This document shows positions 26,401 through 38,297 of a stretch of DNA of 64,000 nt, piece by piece. The stretch is from Eunapius fragilis (taxonomy: Eukaryota; Porifera; Demospongiae; Spongillida; Spongillidae). Positions within the stretch are counted from its first letter, which is position 1; every line of letters starts with the position of its first letter. The DNA lies in the NCBI GenBank assembly GCA_963681505.1, contig OY811978.1, positions 6,308,586 to 6,372,585 on the forward strand, in the 5' to 3' direction. A model generated the notes under the pieces. It was not told the DNA's origin and ran no database searches. It was given only the letters and a program-made list of their open reading frames with translations. A program made the position numbers and the translations under genes.

Positions 26401-29400
26401 GCTGAAACGTTAACTGAGTTTGTTGATAAACAGGAAAAGGAAGCACTTGTGTAGTAAGTTGGTATACTGTACCTCAGAGAATTATGACTTTGAACTTCTA
26501 AATTTAAGGTTGTATTTACATGTATGGATTCTGTTGTTGATACGAAGATGCATATTTCTCCTGTCACGATGGTACAATCTTTATCTAGTTGCATGTGTTC
26601 ATGTGTTTGCAACTTTTTACATATATGTACTTTTGTACTTGCATAATGTGTACTACTTTGCTTATGACAATCTCATGTAATGTTCTGATAACAGAAAGAA
26701 ATTCTTAGTGTATAGATTGCATTGAAGAATGTATGAATATCATTCAATTAACTCGTGAACTGAACTGTTTCTTTGTGACATTGTAGCTCACTGAATTGCT
26801 CACTTAAAAAGACACAAAGTTTTCTACAACAACAGACAATTGTGGCCAATGAACCAGAACTTGAAGATAGGGTAAATACATTTATTGTTCACATTACCAT
26901 TTACTAAAAAAGGTATGGAGAACCATTTTTATCATGCCATCAATGGCAATGGTTTAGTATGTCCATGATGTGCTTTGTTACCTCCTACTTGAGCCACAGA
27001 ATGAAATTTGTAATAGTTATGATTGTTATGATAGGCAGTGTACCATCCAAGTATGAGACATCCTGTATACTACAAGGAATAGAAACTTCATTCATGTAAA
27101 GCCTTCATGGTTACCTAGTTATTTTTTATAAAAGTAGTCCATCTATTAGGACGTCAGTTGGTTCATTATTTTTGTACTGCATTTAAGTTAGTATGAAACT
27201 TACTAAAACAAATGTGTATATATGTACTCATGCAAGAAATGACTAGTTTTTGTACACACATCTTCACTAAATCTTTACTGCTTGTGTAAAAGCTGCGTAT
27301 GCAATTATGTGTACACTTGTGTGTGCGATCCATGTTTTAGATGCACACCTAAGGTGCGTGTTTACTTTTCGTGCACACCAAACTTTTGCTTTTAAATAAT
27401 TTTGTACTGGTGTTAATGGTGAGAAAAATTAACCTAGGTGCGTGTACTTGTGCTGTAACAGTGTTACATGTTATCCTTGTTCCCTGATGAACAGATATTG
27501 CGACAGCATAATGATCTTTGTAGCTTACAAGAAGAAACATCTGAGGAAGTTAGAGCTGTAAGTTCCAGGTATATGCTTTGGCATTCATGCGTGCATGTAC
27601 ACATGGTGAGAGAACACATGCTGCTGATAAAATTTAATGCTCATACCCGTACTTGAGGTGCCAATTAGAATAATGGTACCATGTACTCAGTGTTTCTTTG
27701 TTCTTTTGGTCTTAGCAATTGGCAAGGAATCGAGAATTGAGAGGGGATGAGCCTGAACCTGCAGAACGGAGCCCATCTTCAAATAGCGAAGAAGAAGCAG
27801 AGAGTACCAGTGGGCGGGGCAGAGGAAAGAGAGGGCGTGGCAGGAGTGGCCCAGCAGCACCCAGAGCAAGAGGCCGAGGGAGGGGGAGGGGACGTGGCGC
27901 AAAGGGAGGAAAAGATGAGGATGTTTCAGGTTGAGCACTTTCACACATGATATGCAATCTCACTCGAACTTGAACTGAGCACTGTTTTTGAGGACATTTC
28001 AAAAATACAGCTGTAGCACTCTTAAATATGCAAACCATTCTTTGCCGTGTACAGTTAAATGAGGTCCAATCAAATTAGTATTATGATCAGTACTAAAGTG
28101 CTCAACAAATCAATTGCTACATGCATTTTACTTGCGTATAGGTTTTGTAGTAGTAAGCTGTGTATTTGTGTATGAATGCTTATTTTCATACCCCAACACT
28201 ACCAGTGATGTTTCCTTTTTTGCACCTACTAATAATCCTGCTTTTGGATTTTGCTGTTCTGAACACAGTCCTCATTAACTTAAAGATGTCTTCGTTAATT
28301 ACATATAAGCAAAATACGGTTGTACTCTGGTTATTTCATTCAGGTGCATGCCATAGTTTGATGAATTAAAATCAAGATGCCATTCACCTCTCCCTCCTTA
28401 GAAATGATGCTTTACACAAAAATTCATTTTATTATACAAGATACATGTACGTCCCAGATATCAATTCACAATTCTAGTTGCAAATCTGCTTTTTTTTCTG
28501 CTGCGTATGTTTTGTACACAAAATACAATATTTCTTCATCTCTTTCAAACACTGTACCCAAAGCTCCGTAGGTTATACTGTACCCAAAGGTCCTTAGGTT
28601 ATACTGTACCCAAAGCTCTATAGGTTATACTGTATAGGTTATATCCATTGGTTATACTGTACCCAACGATCCATAGGTTATATTGTACCCAGAGCTCCAT
28701 AGGTTATACTGTACCCAGAGCTCCATAGGTTATACAGTTACAGTACCCAAAGCTCCATAGGTTATACTGTCCATTATTAGGATTATGAGCCTCTGCTATT
28801 TAATTTTTTTGCAGTTGTTAGGCCTCCCCCAACACCACCTTTGGAATTTACATCTCTGGGAGCTGCAGCTGCTACAAAGAGCAGTGTAAGTAATGAAGCA
28901 ATACGTTTTTGAATGTCATGGGTGTCCTACTTATGTGCACACACCACATATGCATATGCACATGCATGTACTGTACGTGGTCCACATATGACACTATTAA
29001 TATCAATAGCACACATTTAGTTTACATGTTTCATGTTTTACATTTGATGCTATAGAGTCGAAAACCAGCTACAAAGAAGGCAATTGTGTATGAAGAGGTA
29101 TGTGCATCAGCATGTGTTGATGGTATAGCAGCTTTGGGTAACATCTCAATAGTCCAATGAGTTAGCCATAATGGGAGGTGTGCTGATGGTAAGGGGAGGT
29201 GTTGTTGGTAGGGGGGAGGTATGTTGATGGTAGGGGGAGGTGTGCTGATGGTAGGGGGAGGTGTGTTGATGGTAGGGGGAGGTGTGTTGATGGTAGGGGG
29301 AGGTGTGCTGATGGTAGGGGGAGGTATGTTGATGGTAGGGGGAGATGTGCTGATGGTAGGGGGAGGTGTGTTGATGGTAGGGGGTGAGGTGTGTTGATGG

Positions 29401-30102
29401 TAGGGGGAGGTGCGTTGATGGTAGGGGTGAGGTGCGTTGATGGTAGGGGTGAGGTGTGCTGATGGTAGGTGGAGGTGCAATGGCAGTGTGCCCTGTATAT
29501 AGTGCTCTTGATGTATTAGCTACCATTGTCATTCACTTTTGAAAGGATGCAGATTCTGATCCAATGGATGTTGACTTTGGAGGAACTTCAGCGCACAAAA
29601 AGCCACCCAGGTATGCTGCTGTTCATGGGGCATGCATTGCATTATTAACATCATTCAGCAGCAAACCTTCAGCAACAGCTTCAAGGAAGAAAGATGCTAT
29701 TGATGTAAGTTATCGGTGTGAGTTACATGGCAATTCATTATCAACAACAGCAGCTGGCATACTGTATCAGTATATGTTTATTCATACTTTAGAGGAGTCA
29801 ATACTGGCAACAAGCAGTACTAGGCTTTTCCTTTGTTTATCCTCTCCTCATTTCAGTGGTCTAGCAGTGCCCTCAGAAAGTATTTTATATGGTTACAATG
29901 GAGCGGTCAACATTATAGTATTACAAAAGAGGGGCCAGCAGTGGACTGAGTACTATACCTTCCTGCTTTTTATTTTTAGTTGACTCAGTCCGGTGATGAA
30001 GATGGTGATGACAAGTTGGAACAGCCTGCCAAGAAAAAAGGAAAAGTTACTAACCCCTTCTCATCACCGATGATCAGCAAGGCAAAGAGGCTGAAACAGT
30101 AA
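14444..30102 (+). CDS. MRE11: MRE11 double-strand-break repair nuclease, 18 coding exons, 700 aa
   Basis: MRE11 is the Mn-dependent endo/exonuclease of the nuclear MRN complex. Exons: 14444-14474, 14530-14630, 15553-15713, 16446-16533, 17272-17528, 18606-18815, 19212-19371, 25331-25402, 25462-25585, 26264-26453, 26787-26871, 27495-27557, 27716-27929, 28815-28885, 29056-29097, 29546-29610, 29659-29704 and 29980-30102. The sum is 2103 nt in one frame, close to the human length of 708 aa. Phosphodiesterase motifs are intact: ATDNHIG (exon 1/2), QGGDLFHE (exon 3), GNHDDP (exon 4), and LHQN then WGHEHEC (exons 5-6). The capping domain follows (exons 7-10). Exon 13 encodes an RG-rich glycine-arginine tract like the GAR motif methylated by PRMT1, and the C-terminus is acidic then basic. 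A polyadenylation signal AATAAA lies at 30275-30280. The start ATG at 14444 is followed by a second in-frame ATG at codon 6. Confidence 0.95.
15244..15275. repeat. 32-bp perfect hairpin palindrome in MRE11 intron 2 region
   Basis: Two 15-bp arms (ACCCTGACAAATATT and its exact complement) are separated by only CA. It lies between MRE11 exons 2 and 3. Confidence 0.85.
17633..18336. repeat. 27-bp minisatellite in MRE11 intron 5
   Basis: About 25 head-to-tail copies of a 27-bp unit containing GTGTGATATCTGGCTATG and TGTACTGG, with rare point variants and shorter units at the 3' end. Because the unit is nine codons without stops in several frames, it produces long open frames on both strands that are not genes; it sits wholly inside an intron. 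Confidence 0.95.
19670..19727. repeat. Dispersed repeat, copy 1 of 2
   Basis: A block with GAAAGCATGAGTCTTTCTGG followed by GAAGGGGAG and CACCCAGTT recurs at 24539-24602 in the same orientation, both within MRE11 intron 7. Confidence 0.7.
20050..20798. mobile_element. Foldback element in MRE11 intron 7
   Basis: Arms of about 240 bp (about 20115-20359 and 20551-20798) are inverted copies with few mismatches. Outer ends read GTTTTGAAAACTTGTCAGG and its complement. A second nested inverted pair (GTTTGAAAGCCATGTTATTC at about 20051 and its complement at about 20376), and a short copy of GGGTGATTTTCTTGGTAGCA at about 19985 with its complement at about 20084, suggest layered rearrangement. No protein is encoded. 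Confidence 0.7.
22408..22951. mobile_element. MITE with TTA target duplication, PIF/Harbinger-like
   Basis: Terminal inverted repeats TACTGTGTTCACACTA (left) and TAGTGTGAATGCAGTA (right) are flanked on both sides by TTA. The ends continue into related GAACGGTTCC motifs, and similar motifs occur at internal positions about 22800 and 22895. At 544 bp with no transposase it is non-autonomous. A 3-bp TTA duplication is typical of PIF/Harbinger elements, so that class is inferred. Confidence 0.55.
23272..23287. repeat. 16-bp perfect palindrome GTCCTACGCGTAGGAC
   Basis: Repeated exactly at 23935-23950, with a diverged third copy (ATCCTACACATAGGAC) at about 23956-23971. All are in MRE11 intron 7. 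Confidence 0.85.
24077..24125 (+). pseudogene. Decayed duplicate of MRE11 exon 8
   Basis: The sequence GTTAAACAGCTGATAG and the following TTCCAGAGAAA and GAGGTTCTGATA match the start of MRE11 exon 8 (25331-25402). The match includes the upstream acceptor region (CTACATCTTCTCGAATAG versus CTACACCTTCTCTAAATAG). The copy diverges after GGTTCTGATA and lacks the splice donor, so it should not be spliced productively. Confidence 0.75.
24539..24602. repeat. Dispersed repeat, copy 2 of 2
   Basis: Partner of the block at 19670-19727, with an extra GGCAGGG insertion near its end. Confidence 0.7.
24759..24905. repeat. Tandem duplication around TCATACATCCTAGGATCAA
   Basis: Two to three copies of a unit of about 70 bp with TCATACATCCTAGGATCAA and CACCTCCACACC; noncoding, in MRE11 intron 7. 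Confidence 0.6.
28558..28770. repeat. 27-bp minisatellite in MRE11 intron 13
   Basis: About seven degenerate copies of a unit with TAGGTTATACTGTACCCA and AAGCTCCA, ending about 45 bp before exon 14. Confidence 0.85.
29173..29477. repeat. 21-bp minisatellite in MRE11 intron 15
   Basis: About 14 copies of GTGTTGATGGTAGGGGGAG plus two bases, with T/C variants. The same unit in the opposite orientation forms the array at 52424-52812. Confidence 0.95.
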
Positions 30103-30331
30103 TATATTCTTTGCTCTTCCATTATATCTATATGTTGTCGTGCCTGTCATTGGCTTTTTGTAGCAGCATCATTGTAAACACATGCAGGTTGTCATTGAGC
30201 AGTATATCTGTACTCAGCATGTGGTATTGGTATTCCAGTCAACAGATGATACACGATTACAAATTGCAATAGTTAATAAATAGAATAGCATTACTAAACT
30301 ATGCAGAAGCTATTGGTCCTTGATGTAAGAG

Positions 30332-32857
30332 CTACTTCTGAAGGATTAGTGAGTCATAAACAACATCATCATCACTGTGGATGTACTCAAACACCAGAGT
30401 AGAAGAATTTGCTGTTATCCTAGAGTAGCCATAGGCCTAAAGAGAAATACATCAAAGATCAGATGCTATGATTGCTGTGGCTTACTTTGTGATCATAGTA
30501 AACTATCCAACTGGGAATTGTGCTCCTGAATAAATAGCATTCATTTATTGAACCATCCATAACAGATCTAGAGAAACACTTACGGGAGACAGTTTGCAAG
30601 ATTTCTTCCTGCCATTCCTATTACAACATGTGGAATACCTCCATCCACACATGTCTCCTGGTACACTGCACACGTTCTCTGATAGGCATGGATGTGAGCC
30701 CACAGTGCTAGGTCAACCTTGTACTCCTGAGGAGACCATCACATGAAAGCTATATTGAAATATTCCACATTACCTTCAAGAGTGGCTCCAAAGCACTTCT
30801 CAGAGCAGATGCCACGTAATTGTGACCATCTGGATAGCCAGTATCTTTACTCGCAATGTACATTGGTCTGTTAATGCATAAGCAAAAATTTCAATTCTGG
30901 TGATCATGGCATGTAATAGGAACATGTATTGTGTGGTATGCATGATGTGCTACCCTTATGACTAATAAGTGCAGCATACCTGTGACCACTAAATATTAGC
31001 CAGGGTGTGACCTTGCGATCAATGCTCTTCAGATGGTTTTCTAGGTATGTGTACTGCGCAGTTCCTTGAGTGAACTGGTGTTCTGTACTCATAACAACAA
31101 AGTGTGTACTACCATAGTCAAATCCATACCTATGGAGAAGAGAAGGGTTAAACTGTCCAAATAGACCTGCACAGGTAGTCCTACTTACCATGGCTCATCC
31201 AGTGCTGGTGTTGGCATTGGGAATCTCAGCTCATGTGGAATTCCACACTCTCCACCTGACCCTGAGTTGTTGTAATAACCAGGCCTGGATAAAAGAATTT
31301 AATGATTCTATTCAAACAGCCCTTAGGTGTTATTCTCATTTACATGGTGTTAGGATAGTTCCTTTCATGGTTCCCAATACCTGCCATGTAGGGCACCCTT
31401 GTAGCAATTGGCTCAAGCTGGTCAAAGTACACATCCCACTGAATGGGATTATAAAGTAGTATTTCAAGTTTAATTGGCAGTGTTCATGAAACGTACGATA
31501 CTTGAATATCCTAGGGCATAACTGATGTCTCCGATCTGAAGGACAAAGTCTGTTTTATCCAACTGCTCCATGATTCTTTTGGTGGTGTTTAGTGAAGCCT
31601 TTTCTGTCTGTACCATGTAGCTATCATCCAATTCAGCACAGCCCATGTCTAGAAAGGCAGAGGTAACATGTGGTAAGGGATGGAGTGTACAGACCTCCAT
31701 AAGCAATGACTGTGACTGGATTGGTGGAACCAGGATAGGGTGCTGCTTTGAATTTGTATTCTGAACTCCAGCCGTAGGCATCTCCAAAGATATAGTAATA
31801 TGTCTCTCCTGGAGTTAAACTTGTCAAATTGTAAATCTTTTTTGAAAGCACTTCACAACCGATAGATATATGCACCTACTTGTTCATTGTAGCGCGATGT
31901 ATAAGCCCTGGGTCTCTGAATCCGAAGTCTGTAGCTGGGCTTCCACACATGTCAGTTGCTGAATATGTACCCGATGTCGCCTGATGTGCATGTCATTTGT
32001 GATACAGGATTTGAAGCATGTATGCATCCTACCGTAGAACTGTACATATATTTTCCGCTTTCGGCACCCCATAAGACAGTGGGAGCCACGGCATCTCTTG
32101 TCACCCATACTAAACTGTTTTAGAAACGCGAATTGTCGTCCCGCATATATGTACATTATTATTCTGACTTACGTCATTTTCGTCGGGTCTGTGGTCAGTG
32201 CAAGATGACCCTGAAGTGGCTCATTTGGATTGGAGAACTGTACCACTTCACTGACGGCTTGAAGAACAGGGCTGCTGGTACCTATGTTGGAGCCGATATA
32301 ATTGGTCATGCAAGCAAGTTCATCTATCAACCTTTACTTGCCTCCTTTGAAGAATCCAAATATGACTGGTTGTCTCATGTTCATAAGTCGAATCTGAATC
32401 GAGCCTTTTCCGTAATTCATATGCGTTGAAGAGTAGTAAGCATACTGCAAACAAAGTAATGGAGTAAATCATACAGGCGTGCGTTTCGTGCTCAATTCTC
32501 ATCGATACCTGATACTTAATTGGAGCGTTCTTGGTAGCATTGATTCCGTAAGCATTGTCGGCGGGAGGCGAGTAAACGCCGATCCAGTCTTTCTTCGACG
32601 GGGAGGACACGCCTTCCCACGATACAGTAACCCACTCTCCGGACTTGGTTAGTGTTGTCGGCTGAACCTGAAGACTTATACTGGAGTCTGCAGGGAAGAA
32701 TTGCTGGTATAATTATTAATAGCACATTCGTCACAAACTTGCCCATCATGATCGTTGCTCGGTTGTGCCAAAGCGGATCAAATAAGCCGACTTCTACGTG
32801 GCTTATAGCAGGAACGATGATCACGCTAAGGAACACTGCTAAAGAGCGAACAGCCAT
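30332..32857 (-). CDS. Purple acid phosphatase / metallophosphoesterase, copy 1, 15 exons, 562 aa
   Basis: A secreted binuclear-metal phosphatase of the large, plant-PAP27-like architecture. A signal peptide (MAVRSLAVFLSVIIVPAIS) is followed by an N-terminal fibronectin-III-like region, then the catalytic domain. Exons, in coding order: 32857-32743, 32687-32509, 32444-32342, 32281-32173, 32114-32033, 31980-31880, 31819-31695, 31648-31497, 31438-31344, 31284-31189, 31129-30980, 30867-30774, 30726-30584, 30525-30486 and 30436-30332. Together these give 1689 nt in frame. Metal-ligand motifs are present: AYGDMG, GDISYALGYSS, GNHERNYP, SGHRPMY and WAHIHAYQRTC. Introns 1 and 3 use GC donors (GCAAGT). 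It ends 230 bp from the MRE11 stop (convergent) and faces copy 2 head to head. In vivo substrate unknown. Confidence 0.9.
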
Positions 32858-33703
32858 TCCCGTGATTCTATAACTTCCTGCTCGCTGCATCTTTTTATAA
32901 GGCGCAGAATAGGGAATTTGCACTTTGTTATCACCCCAACAATCATGTATTAAAAGGGGAACACAACATTGGAATGCATTTTCGGTGTTGCACGACATGG
33001 AAATGCATTATCCCCACGATGTAGCGCCTGAAAGGGAACCATTGTGAAGAAAAATGTATATATTGAACTATACTGTATATGTACTTGAATATATGCTTTT
33101 TCTGTTGGGCAGATGTCTTATAGCATAATATTCAAGAAGTGTACGAGTTGCATTCCAATGTTACGCTACACCACTGGAGGGATGATTCAATGGCGGCGGA
33201 TGGCATGTTCAGGATTCAGTTTTATCCTGAGAAACATGTTCGCCCGCTACTGACTAGTGCACTACGAGGTATGGGACAAGTAAAATTTTCTGATTACTGA
33301 GATAGAAACGAAAATAGCTAGTTTTCTAAGGAATCATTAGCCTCTCCACCCGGGCCGGCAGCTTTCTCGATCTCAAAAAAACAAAAAATGTTCGTTTCTA
33401 GTACGAAATACGTTTAATTTCGGCGCAACATTCATCTATACTATGAAAATGTGTACATCTAGCACAATGTGAACCTTACTGTAACACAATTGGTACGTGG
33501 TATATTCCTTAAGATGCAACAGCTAGACCGCAGATTGAGTCATTTTTTCCAGATATTACGTAAGAGCGATTATCGCACCTTGGGTGTAAACAGATATACA
33601 ACGGGAAAGTTACAAGGACAGCATTCAAACCTATTCATACGAGTGTGTTCATATTTTCCTATAAAATGAATCATTCCTCGAGAAGTTGGTGTAGTTTCTA
33701 AGA

Positions 33704-36479
33704 ATGGCTGGGCTGCAATTTGTAGTTGTAAGTGCCATTCTTGGTTTCTCTACTCCGGTATGGAGCCACACGGAAGTAGGACTCTTTGATGCTCTGTGGC
33801 ATAACAGGGCTACCGTTATCCTGGGTTAGTTAGTTCTCCAGTGTATTTACAACTCGACGTTGCAAACGACACCGATACGATTATTAATTTGTGTACATGT
33901 ATTGAGCCTTTAAATAATAATAATAATAATATCATGCAGATTCCAGTATCAGTATTGCAGCAGAGCCCTCTACACTTCAAAACTCTGGAGATTGGGTTAC
34001 TGTATCATGGCAAGGTGTTTCTTCGCCCTCATCAAAAGATTGGATCGGCGTCTACTCTCCACTCGCTAGTAATTCTTATGGTATCAATGCTACGAAGCAC
34101 GCACCAATCAAATACCAGGTAACTGTTCTATGCAAGTGGCATTAACTACAATTGTTTCACCAATGGAGCACATATTTTAACACCACGCACTAGCAAATAG
34201 CCATGGTAGTGTTGCGTTTGAACAATACATACATGTACACACAATCATTGTGTTGGCCATGGCAAAGATCGATCGAATAATGTATTTACTTTTCAGTATG
34301 CATACTATTCATCAACTCACCTGAGCTATGGAAAGGGATCAATAAGCTTTCGATTGATGAACATGAGGCAGCCAGTGATATTTGGATTTTTCAAGGGAGG
34401 CAAGTGATAATGCCCTATGTATGTATGTATCTTCGCGCCCAGGCACAATATTAAAGTTTTTGGAAACACAGCCTGGGAATGACGATATAATCCAGTGATA
34501 CCTTGATCACAGGTACCAACAGCCCTGTATTGCAAGCAGTCAGCAATGCAGTCGAGTTTTACAACCCAAACGAACCTCTGCAAGGACATCTTGCACTCAC
34601 AGCAGATCCATCCCAAATGGTGTAAGAAGCCCACCTCATCGCATGTATAATTTTTATATTTACACTTTACTCTATAGTCTCACATGGGTGACAAGAGATG
34701 CAAAGAATCCAGTGGTACTCTGGGGAACTGAAAGTGGAAAGTACCCTAACATTGCTCAGGTGACCATACTGAATCCTTTGACATAGTAAAAATAATAATA
34801 ATAACTTAATTTGTTTAAAGGCCTCAAGTAACTCATATGGTGCCAAGGACATGTGTGGTAGCCCAGCAACAGATTTTGGGTTCAGAGATCCTGGGCTGAT
34901 TCATCAAGCCACTTTGAAAAGGTTACAAAAAATTTCATTGCCTCAGTTGAATTTCAATTTTGGTGTATGATTTGTGTCCACAAATAGTCTTACCCCAGGG
35001 CAGACATATTACTATATCTTTGGAGATGTTTATGGGTGGAGTTCAGAATACAAATTCAAAGCAGCACCCTATCCTGGTTCCACCAATCCAGTCACAGTCA
35101 TTGCTTATGGAGGTCTGTACACTCCATCCCTTACCACATGTGTCACCTCTGCCTTTCTAGACATGGGCTGTGCTGAATTGGATGATAGCTACATGGTACA
35201 GACAGAAAAGGCTTCACTAAACACCACCAAAAGAATCATGGAGCAGTTGGATAAAACAGACTTTGTCCTTCAGATCGGAGACATCAGTTATGCCCTAGGA
35301 TATTCAAGTATCGTACGTTTCATGAACACTGCCAATTAAACTTGAAATACTACTTTATAATCCCATTCAGTGGGATGTGTACTTTGACCAGCTTGAGCCA
35401 ATTGCTACAAGGGTGCCCTACATGGTGGGTATTGGAAACCATGAAAGGAACTATCCTAACACCATGTAAATGAGAATAACACCTAAGGGCTGTTTGAATA
35501 GAATCATTAAATTCTTTTATCCAGGCCTGGTTATTACAACAACTCAGGGTCAGGTGGAGAGTGTGGAATTCCACATGAGCTGAGATTCCCAATGCCAACA
35601 CCAGCACTGGATGAACCATGGTAAGAGGACTACCTGTGCAGGTCTATTTGGACAGTTTAACCCTTCTCTTCTCCATAGGTATGGATTTGACTATGGTAGT
35701 ACACACTTTGTCATCATGAGTACAGAACACCAGTTCACTCAAGGAACTGCGCAGTACAAGTTCTTAGAGAACCACCTGAAGAGTGTCGATCGCAAAGTCA
35801 CCCCCTGGCTTATATTTGGCGGCCACAGGTATTGTAGCTGTAGTTGGTTGCTGGTTATATACAGCATCTAGACCTATTTTTTGACCTCTGTTTTCAAGTG
35901 ATTAGGAGGTTTTATTCCTCATCTATAGGCCAATGTACATTGCAAGTAAAGATTCTGGCTATCCAGATGGTCACAATTACGTGGCATCTGCTCTGAGAAG
36001 TGCTTTGGAGCCACTCTTGAAGGTAATGTGGAATATTTCAATAGCAATGCTATAACTTTCATGTGATGGTCCCCTCAGGAGTACAAGGTTGATCTAGCAC
36101 TGTGGGCTCACATCCATGCCTATCAGAGAACATGTGCAGTGTACCAGGAGACATGTGTGGATGGAGGTATTCCACATGTTGTAATAGGAATGGCAGGAAG
36201 AAATCTTGCAAACTGTCTCCCGTAAGTGTTTCTCTAGATCTGTTATGGATGGTTCAATAGATGAATGCTATTTATTCAGGAGCACAATTCCCAGTTGGAT
36301 AGTTTACTATGATCACAAAGTAAGCCACAGCAATCGTAGCATCTGATCTTTACTGTATTTCTCTCTAGGCCTATGGCTACTCTAGGATAACAGCAAATTC
36401 TTCCACTCTGGTGTTTGAGTACATCCATAGTTATGACAATGTTGTCTATGACTCACTAGTGTTGAAGAAGTCTGTGTAG
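33704..36479 (+). CDS. Purple acid phosphatase / metallophosphoesterase, copy 2, 15 exons, 566 aa
   Basis: Inverted paralog of copy 1 with identical exon phases and almost identical exon lengths. Exons: 33704-33824, 33940-34118, 34297-34399, 34513-34621, 34678-34759, 34821-34921, 34988-35112, 35161-35312, 35371-35465, 35525-35620, 35679-35828, 35929-36022, 36079-36221, 36280-36319 and 36369-36479, giving 1701 nt in frame. It begins with its own signal peptide (MAGLQFVVVSAILGFSTPVWS), clearly different from copy 1, and the first six exons are diverged. From exon 7 onward protein and most introns are nearly identical to copy 1. Metal motifs are AYGDMG, GDISYALGYSS, GNHERNYP, GGHRPMY and WAHIHAYQRTC; note G for S before GHR. 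Intron 3 has a GC donor. Predicted secreted phosphatase; substrate unknown. Confidence 0.9.
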
Positions 36480-38019
36480 CTTATGCATCTGAATACTAGC
36501 TGCCTTATATTAGACTTTCAATAGAATTCCCAGCCATTTGATATGAAGTTTCATGCGATTAGACAATCTTTGCACAGCTGTATTGTTCATACACAGGTGC
36601 TGTTTATACCTTGAAGATGTCATATATCAAACAATGGCCATAGATAGGTACATATTCACCTCAATTTCATTACTCCATTGCTGTGATTGAATTATAGTAG
36701 TGTGAATGTACGACATTGTCGATGCATTTGTCCTTGCTCTGTTCCCTGTGAATGGTTGCATGGCAGCAGTTACACTTATCTCATTTTCTCGCTGCCTCAT
36801 GAATGGAGAACACGTCCACATGGTTCGAATGGTGCATGAGAGTTCTCACCAGAAGTGGCACATATGTCTTGTGGTGAAAGGTGTATGAAGACATAATAAT
36901 GATAAGGTACCTTGTAATACCTCTGGAAACGATGAATACACAAAACCTATCATCTTATTAATGCTTAGCTAGATCAATAGGGCCCCCTACACAATGAGCA
37001 AATTGTGTATTCAAGATTAGATCATTGCTATTTTTATTAAGGTAGCATGCTAGGAAATTAAAATTCATGCAGGACTGTAAGCTTCAAACTGCATTCATAG
37101 TAAGTGCTTGCAGCTTCATTTTACTTATTACATCAAGTGCCAATATTAATACTTGAGTAGTGTAGGGAATTTCCTTAAAGCGCCAATAATTCATTCATTG
37201 GTACTTTTTTGTTTCTTTTTACATCACAGCGGCTAATAAGAAGTGATGTGCTCTATGCATTAAAATTTTTGCACGAATACCAACAAATCAAAGTCAATGG
37301 TTTTATATAACTTGTAAGGCAAACAGGGGTGTCAATCTTATTAGAGCAAAATGCTAGAGCCATAATGATGAGATCATTTGATGCTGGCCACTGCAGAACC
37401 TTTTATAATCCATCTGTGTATGTATAAACCATGAATTATTAATTTCAGCCCCAAAAAGACTCCATTTGTCTCTGCTATTGCCTTATGCTACCATTTAAAT
37501 TGTTCATGTTATTTATTTCACAAACATAGCTATTTGGCTATTTGGCTATGAGTTCTACATGACAATGCCAAAAGGAAAGAGACAAATGGGACTGGGGTAT
37601 GAGAAATGGGCACAATGATTTTGTTATCTTAAAGTGCTCAGTGTTATGACACAAAAAGTAACAGAACTTTGTTCTTATTTCCAATAAAGCAAACCATAGC
37701 TACTATCTATGACCACTTTTAAGGTGTGCGATACCTCTTGTACCTGTCAACGGCTGTCATTAAGTTGATCCCTATGGTAGAATCCACAGATTAAAAACGT
37801 ATTGACAATGGAATGATACAGGTACAATATATATGATTTTAATTCAGTTTGATTAGTGATTTGGTCATTACAGACCATGTTGTATTGTGTGTTAGCATAC
37901 AGTTTTTATAACCTATGCCATTTCTTGCTGCCAGATTCAACATGTGGTTGAAGTGGGGAGGAGGTATGTATCTCATCATATGCATTGATATTAGTTTCAA
38001 CCCCCAAACATGTATTGAC
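36480..38019. other. AT-rich spacer, no gene recognised
   Basis: Downstream flank of phosphatase copy 2. I see only short uninformative open frames and no repeat larger than a duplicated TATTTGGC at about 37531. Confidence 0.5.
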
Positions 38020-38297
38020 AAGTAATTCTCTAACGAGAAAGGTGGTGGGATATAGGAATTGGAGGCAATGGTGGTGTAAAAAGGAAGAGAACAAGGGTTT
38101 GAGAAAAGAAAAATGAGACAAAAATCCTATATTTAGCACATGTAAATGTAACAGAACCAAAAGAAGTGCTAAATATAGGATTTTTGTCTCATTTTTCTTT
38201 TTCTCAAACCCTTGTTCTCTTCCTTTTTACACCACCATTGCCTCCAATTCCTATATCCCGCCAACTTTCTCGTTAGAGAATCTTTTACTTTACTTGT
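38020..38297. mobile_element. Hairpin (foldback) repeat, member A
   Basis: A nearly complete palindrome: AGTAATTCTCTAACGAGAAA through CAAAAATCCTATATTTAGCA, a loop of about 25 bp, then the complement. Both arms carry the TTTACACCACCA and CCTTGTTCTC blocks found in the hairpins at 38990-39650 and 42652-42937, so this is a diverged member of one family. No protein. Confidence 0.8.

Noticed and set aside
26148..26612. Minus-strand reading frame of 154 codons
   Set aside because: Shadow of MRE11 exon 10, which has the conserved protein and splice sites on the plus strand.
29031..29532. Proline-rich or RGR-rich reading frames
   Set aside because: Translation of the 21-bp minisatellite in an intron; no splice or start context.
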